From NCBI RefSeq assembly GCF_001426485.1, contig NZ_LMET01000001.1, positions 660,675-724,674 of the forward strand: 64,000 nt of DNA, given 5' to 3'. The notes under the pieces were generated by a model. That model worked only from the letters and a program-made list of their open reading frames with translations, ran no database searches and was not told where the DNA came from. The position numbers were made by a program, and so were the translations under genes. Origin of the DNA: Aeromicrobium sp. Root472D3. GTDB lineage: Bacteria; Actinomycetota; Actinomycetes; Propionibacteriales; Nocardioidaceae. The stretch's first letter is position 1, and the number at the start of each line of letters is the position of its first letter. This document shows, piece by piece, positions 44,307 to 52,872 of the stretch.

Positions 44307-44687
44307 TCAGGCCACGCAGCCCACGCACAGCGTCGCCCGCGGGAAGGCCTCGAGGCGGGCGCGGGCGATCGTGCCCGAGCAGGCCTCGCACACGCCGTAG
44401 AGGCCGTTGTCGAGACGGTCGATGACGTGCTGGACCTGCACGAGGATCGCGGCGGCGTTCTCGGCGCGGACGGCGTCGGCCAGCAGCTCGGAGCGCTGCG
44501 ACGCGACGTCGAGCTCGTCGTGGAGGACCTCGCCCGTCGGGCCGGACACCCCGAGGGCGGTCCCGCCGCCGAACTCGGCGAGCTCGGCCTCGAGCCGGGT
44601 CACGGAGTCCTCGAGGAGCTCGCGGACAGCCGCCAGCTCGGCGGGCGTCCAGGTCGGGTCACTGGTGGGGTCGAGCTCGATCGTCAT
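44307..44687 (-). CDS. DksA/TraR-type zinc-finger protein
   Basis: A protein of 126 residues: a coiled-coil-like N-terminal part (TPAELAAVRELLEDSVTRLEAELAE; LDVASQRSELLADAVRAENAAAILVQVQHVIDRLDNG) and a C-terminal zinc finger, CEAC near residue 98 and CVGC near 122, with YGVCEACSGTIARARLEAFP as the family hallmark. Such proteins act on RNA polymerase through its secondary channel. A SigB-like -10 element (GGGTAA) lies 40 bases upstream, so it may belong to the stress regulon. Confidence 0.9.
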   Translation of the reverse strand: MTIELDPTSDPTWTPAELAAVRELLEDSVTRLEAELAEFGGGTALGVSGPTGEVLHDELDVASQRSELLADAVRAENAAAILVQVQHVIDRLDNGLYGVCEACSGTIARARLEAFPRATLCVGCVA

Positions 44688-44726
44688 GGGAACCTCGGCG
44701 GGCGGGAGATGGGGTGGTGAACCCCC

Positions 44727-44751
44727 TTACCCGCCCGCCGCGGTTCTCAAT
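44727..44751 (-). promoter_or_regulatory. Weak SigB/SigF-type promoter candidate before the DksA-like gene
   Basis: On the minus strand ATTG (44751-44748) and GGGTAA (44732-44727) are 15 bases apart. The -10 is good; the -35 departs from GTTT. It is 40 bases from the ATG. Confidence 0.38.
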
Positions 44752-44760
44752 CGCGTGACA

Positions 44761-45282
44761 TCAGGACTTGTCGGTCGGTGCCTGCGTCGTCGTGGTGGGC
44801 TCGCCGACCGCGTCGCCCGGGGCGGGGCGGGGCGTCGTCGACGCCGGCGGCGGGACGGGCGCGACGTACGGCGCGGGGGCGTCGCCCTTGCGCTTGAGGA
44901 TCGCGAACGCGGCGGCACCGGCACCGGTCAGGATGCCGACGGCGGCGACGCGACGCAGGCGCTTGCGCTGCGGCTTGACCTTCTCGGGCAGGCGGTCCTG
45001 GACGTTCTCGGGCAGGCGGTCGAACAGGTCGTCCCGCAGGTCGAGCAGCTGGCCCTTGTCCGGCAGGTGCGACACGATCTGGTCGCGCACGGCGGGCGCG
45101 CGGTCGGCGACCTGCTTGCGCAGCTCGTCGGTCTGCCCCGAGATCTGGTCGGCGATCTGGTCGCGCACGGCGGGCGCGCGGTCGACGACCTGCTGGCGCA
45201 GCTCGTCGGTCTGCGCGGCCAGGTCGTGGAGCTGGGCCTCCAGCTTGTCGCGGAGTGTCTTGTTCTTGAACGGCCTCGTCAT
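44761..45282 (-). CDS. Protein with tandem helical repeats and one membrane segment
   Basis: About 173 residues from ATG 45282, which has GGGAG six bases upstream; the ATG at 45300 lacks one. The motif QTDELRxQVxDRAPAVRDQI occurs twice in succession (near residues 24 and 50), followed by RLPENVQDRLPEKV. These amphipathic helices resemble YtxH/apolipoprotein-like repeats. A basic stretch (PQRKRLRR) and a short hydrophobic helix (VAAVGILTGAGAAAFAILK) follow, then a Pro/Thr-rich tail. It is probably membrane-attached, in a block of stress genes. Function unknown. Confidence 0.68.
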   Translation of the reverse strand: MTRPFKNKTLRDKLEAQLHDLAAQTDELRQQVVDRAPAVRDQIADQISGQTDELRKQVADRAPAVRDQIVSHLPDKGQLLDLRDDLFDRLPENVQDRLPEKVKPQRKRLRRVAAVGILTGAGAAAFAILKRKGDAPAPYVAPVPPPASTTPRPAPGDAVGEPTTTTQAPTDKS

Positions 45283-45347
45283 GTCGTGCTCCCTTGTCAT
45301 TTCTGGTGTCGGCTGGTGGTGGTCTGGGTGGTTCGTGGTCGCGCCGG

Positions 45348-46328
45348 TCAGGACGACGGTGCTGGGTCGAGACTTTCACTTCTCGGCCCGCGGCGCGCGG
45401 TGGTCCCGGATGGTGGCGCGTCGGCGTCCTCCAGGGGTCCGGTCTCGTGCCCGAGACCGGCGAGCGGGTCGGTGCGTCGCTTCATGCGTGTCAGCACCTC
45501 GTCGAGCGTCAGGTGGCGCAGCCCCGGGCCCAGCTCGCGCCACGTGCGTGGCACCGCGACCCGGGGCTCGAGCGTGCCGCGCAGCGAGTACGGGGCGACG
45601 GTCGTCTTGTTGCCGTTGTTCTGGCTCCAGTCGACCAGCACCTTGTCCTGGCGCTCGCTCCGGCGCATCGAGCTGACCACGAGATCGGGCATCTGGGACT
45701 CCAGGGTCTTGGCGACCTCGTGCGCGAACGCGTTGACGTAGTCGGAGTCGTGCGTGCCGTCGAGGGCCGCGTACAGGTGGATGCCCTTGCTCCCGCTCGT
45801 GACGGGCATCGCCTCGAGCCCGACGTCCTTCAGCAGCCTGCGGGCTGCCCGGGCGACGTCGACGCACTCGGGCAGACCCGTGCCGGGCCCGGGGTCGAGG
45901 TCGAGGACGAGCCGGTCGGGGTTGCGCGGGACGCCGTCGTCGTCGAGCCGCCACTGCGGCACGTGCAGCTCGAGGGCACCGACCTGGCCGGCCCACGCCA
46001 GCGCGGCGTCGTCCTCGAACACGGGGTAGGTCGTCGTGTGCTCGCGGTGGTCGACGACGACGCGGCGGATCCACGACGGCGCGGAGTCGGGGAGGTTCTT
46101 CTCGAAGAACACGTCGCCGGGGTGCTCGACCGTGCCGACTCCGTCGACCCAGCGCTTGCGGGTGAGGATGCGGCCGGCGACGTGGGGGAGCAGGTGGGGG
46201 GCGATCGCGACGTAGTACGCGATGACGTCGGCCTTGGTCGTGCCGCTGGCGGGGTACACGACCTTGTCGGGGTGCGTCAGGCGCAGGCGGCGTCCCGAGA
46301 CGACGACGTTCTCGGTGCTCGTCGCCAT
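45348..46328 (-). CDS. LigD polymerase-domain protein (NHEJ primase-polymerase)
   Basis: A protein of 326 residues from ATG 46328. It is a stand-alone archaeo-eukaryotic primase-type polymerase as in LigD: LTHPDKVVYPASGTTKADVIAYY at the start, LVLDLDPGPGTGLPE with the catalytic aspartates near residue 138, TSGSKGIHLY near 180 and WSQNNGNKTTVAPYSLRG near 240. It fills and joins ends in non-homologous end joining. No ligase or nuclease domain is fused or present nearby; Ku is encoded 2.8 kb away. An exact SigB/SigF-type promoter lies 71 bases upstream. Confidence 0.92.
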   Translation of the reverse strand: MATSTENVVVSGRRLRLTHPDKVVYPASGTTKADVIAYYVAIAPHLLPHVAGRILTRKRWVDGVGTVEHPGDVFFEKNLPDSAPSWIRRVVVDHREHTTTYPVFEDDAALAWAGQVGALELHVPQWRLDDDGVPRNPDRLVLDLDPGPGTGLPECVDVARAARRLLKDVGLEAMPVTSGSKGIHLYAALDGTHDSDYVNAFAHEVAKTLESQMPDLVVSSMRRSERQDKVLVDWSQNNGNKTTVAPYSLRGTLEPRVAVPRTWRELGPGLRHLTLDEVLTRMKRRTDPLAGLGHETGPLEDADAPPSGTTARRGPRSESLDPAPSS

Positions 46329-46398
46329 CTGATCTCCTCTCACCGGCCGTTCGGGGTCGCGATCGGTCGATTTCGTCGCGATTGCGGGAAAAACTTAT

Positions 46399-46423
46399 GT
46401 ACCCGGTCCCCGGTCACCGAAAC
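46399..46423 (-). promoter_or_regulatory. SigB/SigF-type promoter of the LigD-Pol gene (exact consensus)
   Basis: On the minus strand GTTT (46423-46420) and GGGTAC (46404-46399) are separated by exactly 15 bases. This is the consensus of actinobacterial SigB/SigF promoters. It directs transcription into the LigD-Pol gene. It lies in the 256-bp gap before the sigma gene. Confidence 0.75.
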
Positions 46424-46584
46424 CCCTGCGGCTCCGGCGAGTTCGTGGACGGATAGTTCATTCGAACCAGGCTGTCTAGCTCGAAATGGTTGAACAAGTC
46501 TTGCGCAAGGTTGCTCGAAGGTGCGATGGTGATCCCGCTGGTTGAGCAGAAGCCCGCAACGGATCGAGACCCAGGAGGGTCATC

Positions 46585-47361
46585 GTGAATTCTGCTCCCG
46601 CACGCGCATCAGAGATCGACACCGACGACGTCACGTCGTTGCTCCAGGCCGCCGCCGCGGCCGAGCCCGCCGAGCGCGCGCGTCTGGAGGACGAGGTCGT
46701 CCGCCGCCACCTGGGTCTGGCGCGCCACCTCGCGGGACGGTACGCCGGTCGCGGCGTCGACCGCGACGACCTCGTGCAGGTCGCCAACTTCGCCCTGGTC
46801 AAGGCCATCCGCGGCTTCCACCACGACCGCGGCGAGTTCGTCCCGTTCGCGACCGTGACGATCCTCGGCGAGATCAAGAAGCACTTCCGCGACCACTGCT
46901 GGAGCGTCCGCCCGCCCCGTCGCATCCAGCAGATGCAGGCCGACATCACCGCCGCGTCCGAGCGCCGGCTGCAGACCGACTCGCGCACGCCGCTGGTCGC
47001 CGACATCGCCCGCGACATCGACGCCTCGGAGTCGGACGTCCGCGAGGCGATGGCCGCCCGCGGCTGCTTCTCGCCGACGTCACTCGACCAGCCCATGCGC
47101 GACGGCGGACAGCCGCTCGGCGAGACCCTGAAGTGGGAGGAGTCGGCGTACTCCTTCATCGACGACTGGGTCACGGTCGGCCCCCTGTGCCAGGAGCTCG
47201 GCGACGACGAGCGCGAGCTGCTGCGCCTGCGGTTCGTCGAGGACCGCACGCAGCAGGAGATAGCCGACATCGTCGGCGTCAGCCAGATGCAGGTGTCGCG
47301 CCGCCTCACCAAGCTGCTCGAGCAGCTGCGGTCGCGGGCCGCGATGATCGACGCCGCGTAG
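46585..47361 (+). CDS. SigB/SigF-family alternative sigma factor
   Basis: A protein of 258 residues from GTG 46585, with AGGAGGG upstream. Region 2 is DRDDLVQVANFALVKAIRGFHHDRGEFVPFATVTILGEIKKHFRD, characteristic of the SigB/SigF/SigG group. Region 3 follows (TPLVADIARDIDASESDVREAM) and region 4 ends the protein (RTQQEIADIVGVSQMQVSRRLTKLLEQLR). Members are held by anti-sigma kinases and released by STAS antagonists after stress. The phytochrome-phosphatase/STAS pair nearby could be its upstream input. Two exact target promoters lie within 1.8 kb. No own-type promoter was found upstream of the gene. Confidence 0.93.
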   Translation: MNSAPARASEIDTDDVTSLLQAAAAAEPAERARLEDEVVRRHLGLARHLAGRYAGRGVDRDDLVQVANFALVKAIRGFHHDRGEFVPFATVTILGEIKKHFRDHCWSVRPPRRIQQMQADITAASERRLQTDSRTPLVADIARDIDASESDVREAMAARGCFSPTSLDQPMRDGGQPLGETLKWEESAYSFIDDWVTVGPLCQELGDDERELLRLRFVEDRTQQEIADIVGVSQMQVSRRLTKLLEQLRSRAAMIDAA

Positions 47362-47475
47362 CGCACGGCGCACGGGGAGCCCGGGTTCGCGCTGCCGCCG
47401 CGAGCGTTCGTTGGTACGGTTTTCCGGCCGGTTCAGCAGCAGCCGTCTGCTTCAGCGATCCGGAAAGAGCGCACG

Positions 47476-47700
47476 TTGGCACGCATCACCTTGGTGTTCA
47501 CCCTCAGTGACCCCCGAGCGCAGGTCGATCTCCTGCACGAGTTCACCCTCCACGACGGAGTCGTCGCCACGCCCGACGACGTCGACGGGTCGCCGGCCAT
47601 CCGGGTCGAGACGCACGACTCGGTCAGCACCGTGTGGGACGTCCGCGCGACCATCGGGATGTTCGACGACCGTGCCCGCGAGCAGCAGGATCAGGGATGA
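47476..47700 (+). CDS. Small protein of unknown function
   Basis: A protein of 74 residues with a TTG start at 47476 preceded by GGAAAGAG. It looks like one beta-alpha domain: ARITLVFTLSDPRAQVDLLHEFTLHDGVV, then DGSPAIRVETHDSVSTVWDVRATIGMF. Codon bias supports it. It is on the same strand as the sigma gene, 114 bases behind it, and its end overlaps the convergent neighbour by 10 bp. I do not recognise the family. Confidence 0.5.
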   Translation: MARITLVFTLSDPRAQVDLLHEFTLHDGVVATPDDVDGSPAIRVETHDSVSTVWDVRATIGMFDDRAREQQDQG

Positions 47701-48191
47701 CCGCGGTGACGACCGGGCTCGAACGTCTTGCTGGAGTACGACGGCGCCGAGGTCCAGGCCTCCTGCAGGCCGATCTCGTCGGCGATCGTGGTCGCGAGGT
47801 CGGACGCCCGCAGGATCGCGCCGTCCAGTCCCTCGGTCGGCAGGCCGAACGGCGAGTGCCAGATGACCGAGACGTCGTGCTGGTCGCCGCACTGGCGGCA
47901 CAGCTGGTCGAGTCGCGCGACGAGTCCCTCGTCGTCGGACGTCGCGCACACCGCCACGACGTGGGTCGCCGGCATCCGCTGGGACGTCAGGTCGGCCATC
48001 GCCCGGTCGCCGCTGACGGTGTCGAGGCGGATCACGGCGTTCGTGACGGAGCTCAGCCAGCCCATCGGGGTGGTCACGACGTGCGTGGCGCAGCCGCGTC
48101 GGCCGAGCTCGTCGCTGAGAGCGGCGTCGAGCGCGTCGCGGCTCCCGAACATCGTGACGGTGGGGCCGGAGAGGTGAAGGTCTGTGGTCAT
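47691..48191 (-). CDS. Small Rossmann-like protein, probable SigB/SigF target
   Basis: A protein of 166 residues from ATG 48191. Alternating strands and helices (GPTVTMFGSRDALDAALSDELGRRGCATHVVTTP; ATHVVAVCATSDDEGLVARLDQL; DVSVIWHSPFGLP) suggest a small nucleotide-binding-like alpha/beta fold, resembling a cut-down SDR without its Tyr/Lys. TPMGWLSSVTNAVIRLDTV may replace the middle of the fold. An exact GTTT-N15-GGGTAC promoter lies 106 bases upstream, which ties it to the general stress response. The role is unknown. Confidence 0.65.
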   Translation of the reverse strand: MTTDLHLSGPTVTMFGSRDALDAALSDELGRRGCATHVVTTPMGWLSSVTNAVIRLDTVSGDRAMADLTSQRMPATHVVAVCATSDDEGLVARLDQLCRQCGDQHDVSVIWHSPFGLPTEGLDGAILRASDLATTIADEIGLQEAWTSAPSYSSKTFEPGRHRGHP

Positions 48192-48296
48192 GTGGCCCGT
48201 CCCTTCATGGAGAGTCGTGCATGGAGAGCCGGGAAGGCTGGTGCCCTCCGCCCCTCGAGCCCCATATGCTGGGGAGGGAGGTACTCGATGGTGCAA

Positions 48297-48321
48297 GTAC
48301 CCTTGGCCTGCCCGGTCAAAC
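48297..48321 (-). promoter_or_regulatory. SigB/SigF-type promoter (exact consensus)
   Basis: On the minus strand GTTT (48321-48318) and GGGTAC (48302-48297) are 15 bases apart, identical in both boxes and spacing to the LigD-Pol promoter. It faces the Rossmann-like gene at 48191. Confidence 0.75.
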
Positions 48322-48403
48322 TGCACGCTCCGACCGTCCGGCGCCCTCTCGACACGATGTGGTCGTCGCGATGAGGCGCCTCGATCTCAGAAGGGGTTCC
48401 TCG

Positions 48404-49117
48404 ATGGACAGCTCGACCTTCTTCTCGCAGATGGCCCTCGACCTGCACGACGCGCCGACGTCCGAGAGCACGCTCGAGCGCATCGCGGAGTACGCCAAGC
48501 TCGCCACCGAGTGCGACGAGGCCGGCATCATGCTGGTGCACGCGCGCAACCAGATCGAGACCGCGGCCGCGACGTCCCGCCGGGTCGGCGAGTCGCACAA
48601 CCTGCAGATCGTCCACGACGAGGGGCCGTGCCTCGACGCGATCGAGGGCGCCGACCACTACATGTCCGACGACATCAGGGTCGACCCGCGATGGGAGAAG
48701 TGGGGTCCGGCGGTCGCCGCCCTCGGCATGCGCAGCGTGCTGAGCCTGCGTCTCGCGACGCGGTCGCGACGCTACGGCTCGCTCAACCTGTACGCCGAGC
48801 GCGTCGGCGCGTTCGACGACGACGACCTGGCCGTCGCGACGATCTTCGTGCGCCACGCCTCGATCGCGATCGCCAATGCCCACAACGAGGAGGGTCTGCA
48901 GGTCGCGATCGACGCCCGCAAGCTGATCGGCCAGGCGCAGGGCATCCTGATGGAGCGCTTCAGCATCGACGCCGACCGTGCGTTCGAGTTCCTGCGTCGT
49001 CAGTCGCAGTCGCACAACGTCAAGCTGCGCTACGTCGCCGAGTGGGTCGTCGACCACCGCAACTCGCCGAATGCGACGTTCTCGGTGCCCGACGACGACA
49101 GCGCCTCGGTCAGCTAG
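48404..49117 (+). CDS. GAF-ANTAR RNA-binding antiterminator regulator
   Basis: A protein of 237 residues from ATG 48404, with AGAAGGGG upstream. A GAF sensor (about 20-155: LERIAEYAKLATECDEAGIMLV, VHDEGPCLDAIEGADHY, RSVLSLRLATR) is followed by an ANTAR domain (about 165-215: ARKLIGQAQGILMERFSIDADRAFEFLRRQS). ANTAR domains bind paired hairpins in nascent RNA and allow read-through. Actinobacterial GAF-ANTAR proteins often sit in stress-sigma regulons. It is divergent from the Rossmann-like gene and overlaps the Ku gene end by 8 bp. Confidence 0.93.
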   Translation: MDSSTFFSQMALDLHDAPTSESTLERIAEYAKLATECDEAGIMLVHARNQIETAAATSRRVGESHNLQIVHDEGPCLDAIEGADHYMSDDIRVDPRWEKWGPAVAALGMRSVLSLRLATRSRRYGSLNLYAERVGAFDDDDLAVATIFVRHASIAIANAHNEEGLQVAIDARKLIGQAQGILMERFSIDADRAFEFLRRQSQSHNVKLRYVAEWVVDHRNSPNATFSVPDDDSASVS

Positions 49118-50039
49118 CCTTCGGCCGCGACGCCTTCTTCTTCGTCGCGGCCTTCTTGGCGGGCGCCTTCTTGGCGGGCGTCTTCTTCGCGGCCGTCGCC
49201 TTCTTGGCGGGGGCGGTCTTCGTGGCGGGCGCCTTCTTGGCCGTCGAGGCCGGAGACTTCTTGCGGTCGATGCTGCGCTTGAGCGCCTCCATCAGGTCGA
49301 CGACGTCGGCATCGTCGTCGTCGCCGTCCGGTGCGCCGAACGTCGCGTCGGTGTCGAGGGCGGCGCCCTGCTCGAGCTTGGCCTCGACGAGCGTGCGCAG
49401 CTGCTCCTGGTACTCGTCGGTGAAGGCCGCGCTGTCGAAGTCGCCCGCCAGCGAGTCGACCAGCTGGGCGGCCATGTCGCGCTCCTTCTGGCTGATGCGC
49501 GGGCTCTCCTTCAGCACGTCGAAGGTGGGCGATCGCACCTCGTCGTCCCACAGCAGGGTCTGCAGCAGCAGCACGTCGCCGCGCACGCGCAGGGCCGCGA
49601 GCCGGGTCTTCTGGCGCAGGGCGAAGCGGACGATCGCGGTGCGGTCGGAGTCCTCGAGCGCACGACGCAGCAGCGTGTACTGCTTCAGCGTCGAGCTCTC
49701 GGGCTCGAGGTAGTAGCTCTTGTCGAGCCGCAACAGGTCGACCTGCTCGGCGGGGACGAACTCGACGACCTCGATCTCGTGGTTGCGCTCGGCCGGCAGC
49801 GACTTGAGGTCCTGCTCGGTCAGGACGACGGTCCGGTTGCCGTCGTCGTACGCCTTGTCGATGTCGCCGTAGTCGACGACGTGGTCGCAGACCTCGCACC
49901 GACGCTGGTAGCGGATGCGTCCACCGTCGGCCGCGTGCACCTGGTGCAGCGAGATGTCGTGGTTCTCGGTCGCGCTGTAGACCTTGACCGGCACGCTGAC
50001 CAGACCGAAGCTGATCGCGCCCTTCCAGATGGATCGCAT
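49110..50039 (-). CDS. ku: Ku protein (bacterial NHEJ)
   Basis: A protein of 309 residues. MRSIWKGAISFGLVSVPVKVYSATE is the universal bacterial Ku start; IRYQRRCEVCDHVVDYGDIDKAY holds the small Cys pair, and YYLEPES with YTLLRRALEDSDRTAIVRFALRQK the core ring. From residue 255 the tail consists of repeated AKK/PAKKA blocks, the lysine-rich extension known in some actinobacterial Ku proteins to bind DNA. Ku holds broken ends and recruits LigD. The partner polymerase is 2.8 kb away; the ligase must be elsewhere. Confidence 0.97.
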   Translation of the reverse strand: MRSIWKGAISFGLVSVPVKVYSATENHDISLHQVHAADGGRIRYQRRCEVCDHVVDYGDIDKAYDDGNRTVVLTEQDLKSLPAERNHEIEVVEFVPAEQVDLLRLDKSYYLEPESSTLKQYTLLRRALEDSDRTAIVRFALRQKTRLAALRVRGDVLLLQTLLWDDEVRSPTFDVLKESPRISQKERDMAAQLVDSLAGDFDSAAFTDEYQEQLRTLVEAKLEQGAALDTDATFGAPDGDDDDADVVDLMEALKRSIDRKKSPASTAKKAPATKTAPAKKATAAKKTPAKKAPAKKAATKKKASRPKAS

Positions 50040-50088
50040 CCTCCAGTCAAGCGCGACCGGCGTGCCGTCGCAAGGTGGGGGGAGGTGG

Positions 50089-50820
50089 TCAGCGGCGCGG
50101 CAGCGAGAACCGCCGGCGCGGCTCCTGCAGCTTCGGGATCTCGACGAACCCGGGGTCGTACGGCTCGAGGCCCCGCTCGAGGCGCGGACGCAGCGCCGCG
50201 ACGGCGGCGGCCGGGTCGTCGAACGGGATGCCGGCCAGCTGGTTGGGGGAGTGGCGCCACCACTGCAGCGCGACGAGCTCGTCGCGCACGTCGTCGGGCA
50301 GCCGCTTCTTGATGACCTTGGCCGGCAGGCCGCCGCAGATCGTGTACGGCGGGAGGTCCTTGGTGACGACGGCGTTGGCGGCCACGATGCACCCGTCGCC
50401 GATCGTGACGCCCCGCAGGACGACGACGCCGGCGCCCAGCCACACGTCGTTGCCGATCCACGCCCGGTCGGGGCCGACGCTGCGGAACGACTGACGTCCG
50501 CCGGCCTCGGGGTCGATGACCTGCGACTCGGCGGCCGACGGGTGCCAGCCCCACGTGGCGTGCTTGTACTGGAACGCCGAGACGCCCATCCACGTCAGCG
50601 GGTGGCCGGTGGCGCCGATCGTGGAGTTGTTGCCGATCTCGCTGTACCGGCCGATGTCGGCGGCCTGCACCTCGACGTGCTGGCCGAACTCGGTGAAGCA
50701 GCCGACCCGCGTGTCGGACCGCAGCAGCAGGTCGCCCAGCACCCGCACGGGCGGCTCGACGAGCAGGCGTGACGCCCCGACGCGCCGGACGTGGTGGTCT
50801 CCGCGGATGTGCTCGCTCAC
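50089..50820 (-). CDS. Hexapeptide-repeat acetyltransferase (CatB/XAT-like)
   Basis: A protein of 243 residues. A left-handed beta-helix is seen in two stretches: [29 protein letters not shown] and [53 protein letters not shown]. The last is the hallmark of xenobiotic and polysaccharide O-acetyltransferases using acetyl-CoA; the His in ATGHPL near residue 73 may be the catalytic base. It functions as a trimer in the cytosol. It is divergent from the Pr6Pr gene by 23 bp. The acceptor is unknown. Confidence 0.88.
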   Translation of the reverse strand: MSEHIRGDHHVRRVGASRLLVEPPVRVLGDLLLRSDTRVGCFTEFGQHVEVQAADIGRYSEIGNNSTIGATGHPLTWMGVSAFQYKHATWGWHPSAAESQVIDPEAGGRQSFRSVGPDRAWIGNDVWLGAGVVVLRGVTIGDGCIVAANAVVTKDLPPYTICGGLPAKVIKKRLPDDVRDELVALQWWRHSPNQLAGIPFDDPAAAVAALRPRLERGLEPYDPGFVEIPKLQEPRRRFSLPRR

Positions 50821-50843
50821 CCACGGAGACTATCGTCAGGGGT

Positions 50844-51467
50844 GTGACCCGACTCTGGCACGGACTCGTCGCGGTGCTCGCGGCCGTCGCGCTCGTGGGC
50901 CAGGCGGTGATCACGATCGACCAGGACCGGTCGTTCGCGAACTTCGCCAGCTACTTCACGATCGAGTCGAACCTGCTGGTGCTCGTGACGAGCGTCCTGC
51001 TGGTGCTGCGGCCCGACCGCGGCGGCACGGCCTTCGGGGTGCTGCGCCTGGCGAGCCTGACCGCGATCACCGTCACCGGTCTGGTCTACGCGACGATCCT
51101 GGCCGGCAACGGCGACTTCGACGGTGCCGAGTGGTGGTTCGACAAGATCTTCCACTACGTCGTCCCGGTGATGTCGGTCATCGGCTTCGTGGCGTTCCGT
51201 CCACGCACGCGGCTCGCGTGGACGGCGATGTGGTCGTTGGCCTTCCCGGTCGCCTGGCTGGCGTACACGCTGGTGCGGGCCGAGGTTACCGAGCCGGTGT
51301 TCGTCCTGACGCCCACCACGACGGCCGTCGTCCCCTACGGCTTCCTCGACGTCGCGGAGCTCGGGGGGCTCACGGTTTCGGCGATATGTGCGGTGATGAC
51401 CGCGGGATTCGTCGTCATCGCCTCGATCTACGTCCGGATCAGTCGCGCATCGGACGTCCGCCTGTAA
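50844..51467 (+). CDS. Pr6Pr-family membrane protein
   Basis: A protein of 207 residues from GTG 50844. Six membrane helices are visible. ANFASYFTIESNLLVLVTSVLL near residue 32 and WWFDKIFHYVVPVMSVIGFVAF near 95 with a conserved His are the family features, resembling the eukaryotic FAR-17a/AIG1 fold (a serine or threonine plus a histidine in the membrane). AIG1 enzymes hydrolyse fatty-acid esters, but no function is established for bacterial members. The gap to the aldehyde dehydrogenase is 37 bases, so the two may share a transcript. Confidence 0.82.
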   Translation: MTRLWHGLVAVLAAVALVGQAVITIDQDRSFANFASYFTIESNLLVLVTSVLLVLRPDRGGTAFGVLRLASLTAITVTGLVYATILAGNGDFDGAEWWFDKIFHYVVPVMSVIGFVAFRPRTRLAWTAMWSLAFPVAWLAYTLVRAEVTEPVFVLTPTTTAVVPYGFLDVAELGGLTVSAICAVMTAGFVVIASIYVRISRASDVRL

Positions 51468-51504
51468 CGTCGGGACCACGACGACCACCAGAAGGAGCAC
51501 CCCC

Positions 51505-52857
51505 ATGACCAGCCCCACGTACCAGGTGACCGATCCCTCGACCGGTGAGGTCCTCGAGTCGTTCGACCACGCGACCGACGAGCAGGTCCAGGCGGCGCTC
51601 ACGGCGTCCCACGCGGCCTACTCGACGTGGAAGGACGTGCCGATCGAGGAGCGCGCGGTCGTCGTCAAGCGCGTCGCGGCACTGTTCGCCGAGCGGGCCG
51701 ACGAGCTCGCCGCGATCGCGACGCAGGAGATGGGCAAGCCCGCCTCGGAGGGCGTCGAGGAGGCCGAGTTCTGCCAGGCGATCTTCGACTACTTCGCCGA
51801 CGAGGGACCGGGCCTGACCGCCGACCAGGAGATCAAGAGCATCTCGGGCGGCCGTGCCGTCATCCAGCGCCTGCCCGTCGGGCCGCTGCTGGGCGTCATG
51901 CCGTGGAACTTCCCGTTCTACCAGATCGCCCGCTTCGCGGCCCCGAACCTGATGCTGGGCAACACCATCATCCTCAAGCACGCCGAGAGCGTGCCGCGGT
52001 CGGCGCTGGCCGTCGAGCAGATCATGAAGGACGCCGGGCTGCCCGAGGGCGCGTACGTCAACGTGTTCGCGACGTTCGACCAGGTCGAGACGATCATCGC
52101 CGACCCCCGCGTCGCGGGCGTCTCCCTCACGGGGTCGGAGCGCGCCGGTGCCGTCGTGGCCGCGCTGGCCGGCAAGAACCTCAAGAAGTGCGTCCTCGAG
52201 CTGGGTGGCTCCGACCCGATGGTCGTCCTCGACACCGACGACCTCGACTCCGTCGTCGGCGACGCGTGGGACTACCGCACCTACAACACGGGCCAGGCCT
52301 GCAACTCCAACAAGCGCATGATCGTCATGGACGACCTGTTCGACGACTTCGTCGCCAAGATCACCGAGAAGGCCCTCGCGGTCGAGTCGTTCTCGCCGCT
52401 GTCGTCGCGCAAGGCCGCTGAGACGCTCCACGAGCAGGTGCAGGACGCCGTCAGCAAGGGCGCGACGCTGCACGCCGGCGGCGTGCTGAGCGACGGCCCC
52501 GACGCGCACTACTCGCCGGCCGTGCTGACGGGCATCACGAAGGACATGCGGGCGTACTCCGAGGAGCTGTTCGGCCCCGTCGCGGTCGTCTACAAGGTCG
52601 GCTCGGACGACGAGGCCCTCGAGCTCGCCAACGACACGACGTACGGGCTCGGCGGCTCGGTGTTCAGCGCCGACCCCGAGCGGGCGCGGTCGCTGGCGCA
52701 GCGCCTCGAGGTCGGCATGGCCAACGTCAACACGACGGCCGGCGAGGGCGCCGACATCCCGTTCGGCGGCGTCAAGCGCTCCGGCTTCGGCCGCGAGCTC
52801 GGCCCGCTCGGCATGGACGAGTTCGTCAACAAGCGCATGTTCTACGTCGCCGACTAG
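51505..52857 (+). CDS. Succinate-semialdehyde dehydrogenase-type aldehyde dehydrogenase (GabD1-like)
   Basis: A protein of 450 residues from ATG 51505 (AAGGAGC upstream). MPWNFPFYQIARFAAPNLMLGNTIILKHAE near residue 130 binds NAD(P), CVLELGGSDPMVV near 230 carries the general-base Glu and YNTGQACNSNKR near 265 the catalytic Cys. The short N-terminus and the ENVNTTA-like VGMANVNTTAGEGADIPFGGVKRSGFGREL end match the GabD1/SSADH branch. It is convergent with gabD of the GABA operon and distinct from it. It probably oxidises succinate semialdehyde or a related aldehyde. Confidence 0.9.
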   Translation: MTSPTYQVTDPSTGEVLESFDHATDEQVQAALTASHAAYSTWKDVPIEERAVVVKRVAALFAERADELAAIATQEMGKPASEGVEEAEFCQAIFDYFADEGPGLTADQEIKSISGGRAVIQRLPVGPLLGVMPWNFPFYQIARFAAPNLMLGNTIILKHAESVPRSALAVEQIMKDAGLPEGAYVNVFATFDQVETIIADPRVAGVSLTGSERAGAVVAALAGKNLKKCVLELGGSDPMVVLDTDDLDSVVGDAWDYRTYNTGQACNSNKRMIVMDDLFDDFVAKITEKALAVESFSPLSSRKAAETLHEQVQDAVSKGATLHAGGVLSDGPDAHYSPAVLTGITKDMRAYSEELFGPVAVVYKVGSDDEALELANDTTYGLGGSVFSADPERARSLAQRLEVGMANVNTTAGEGADIPFGGVKRSGFGRELGPLGMDEFVNKRMFYVAD

Positions 52858-52872
52858 GCCTCACCACGAGAT

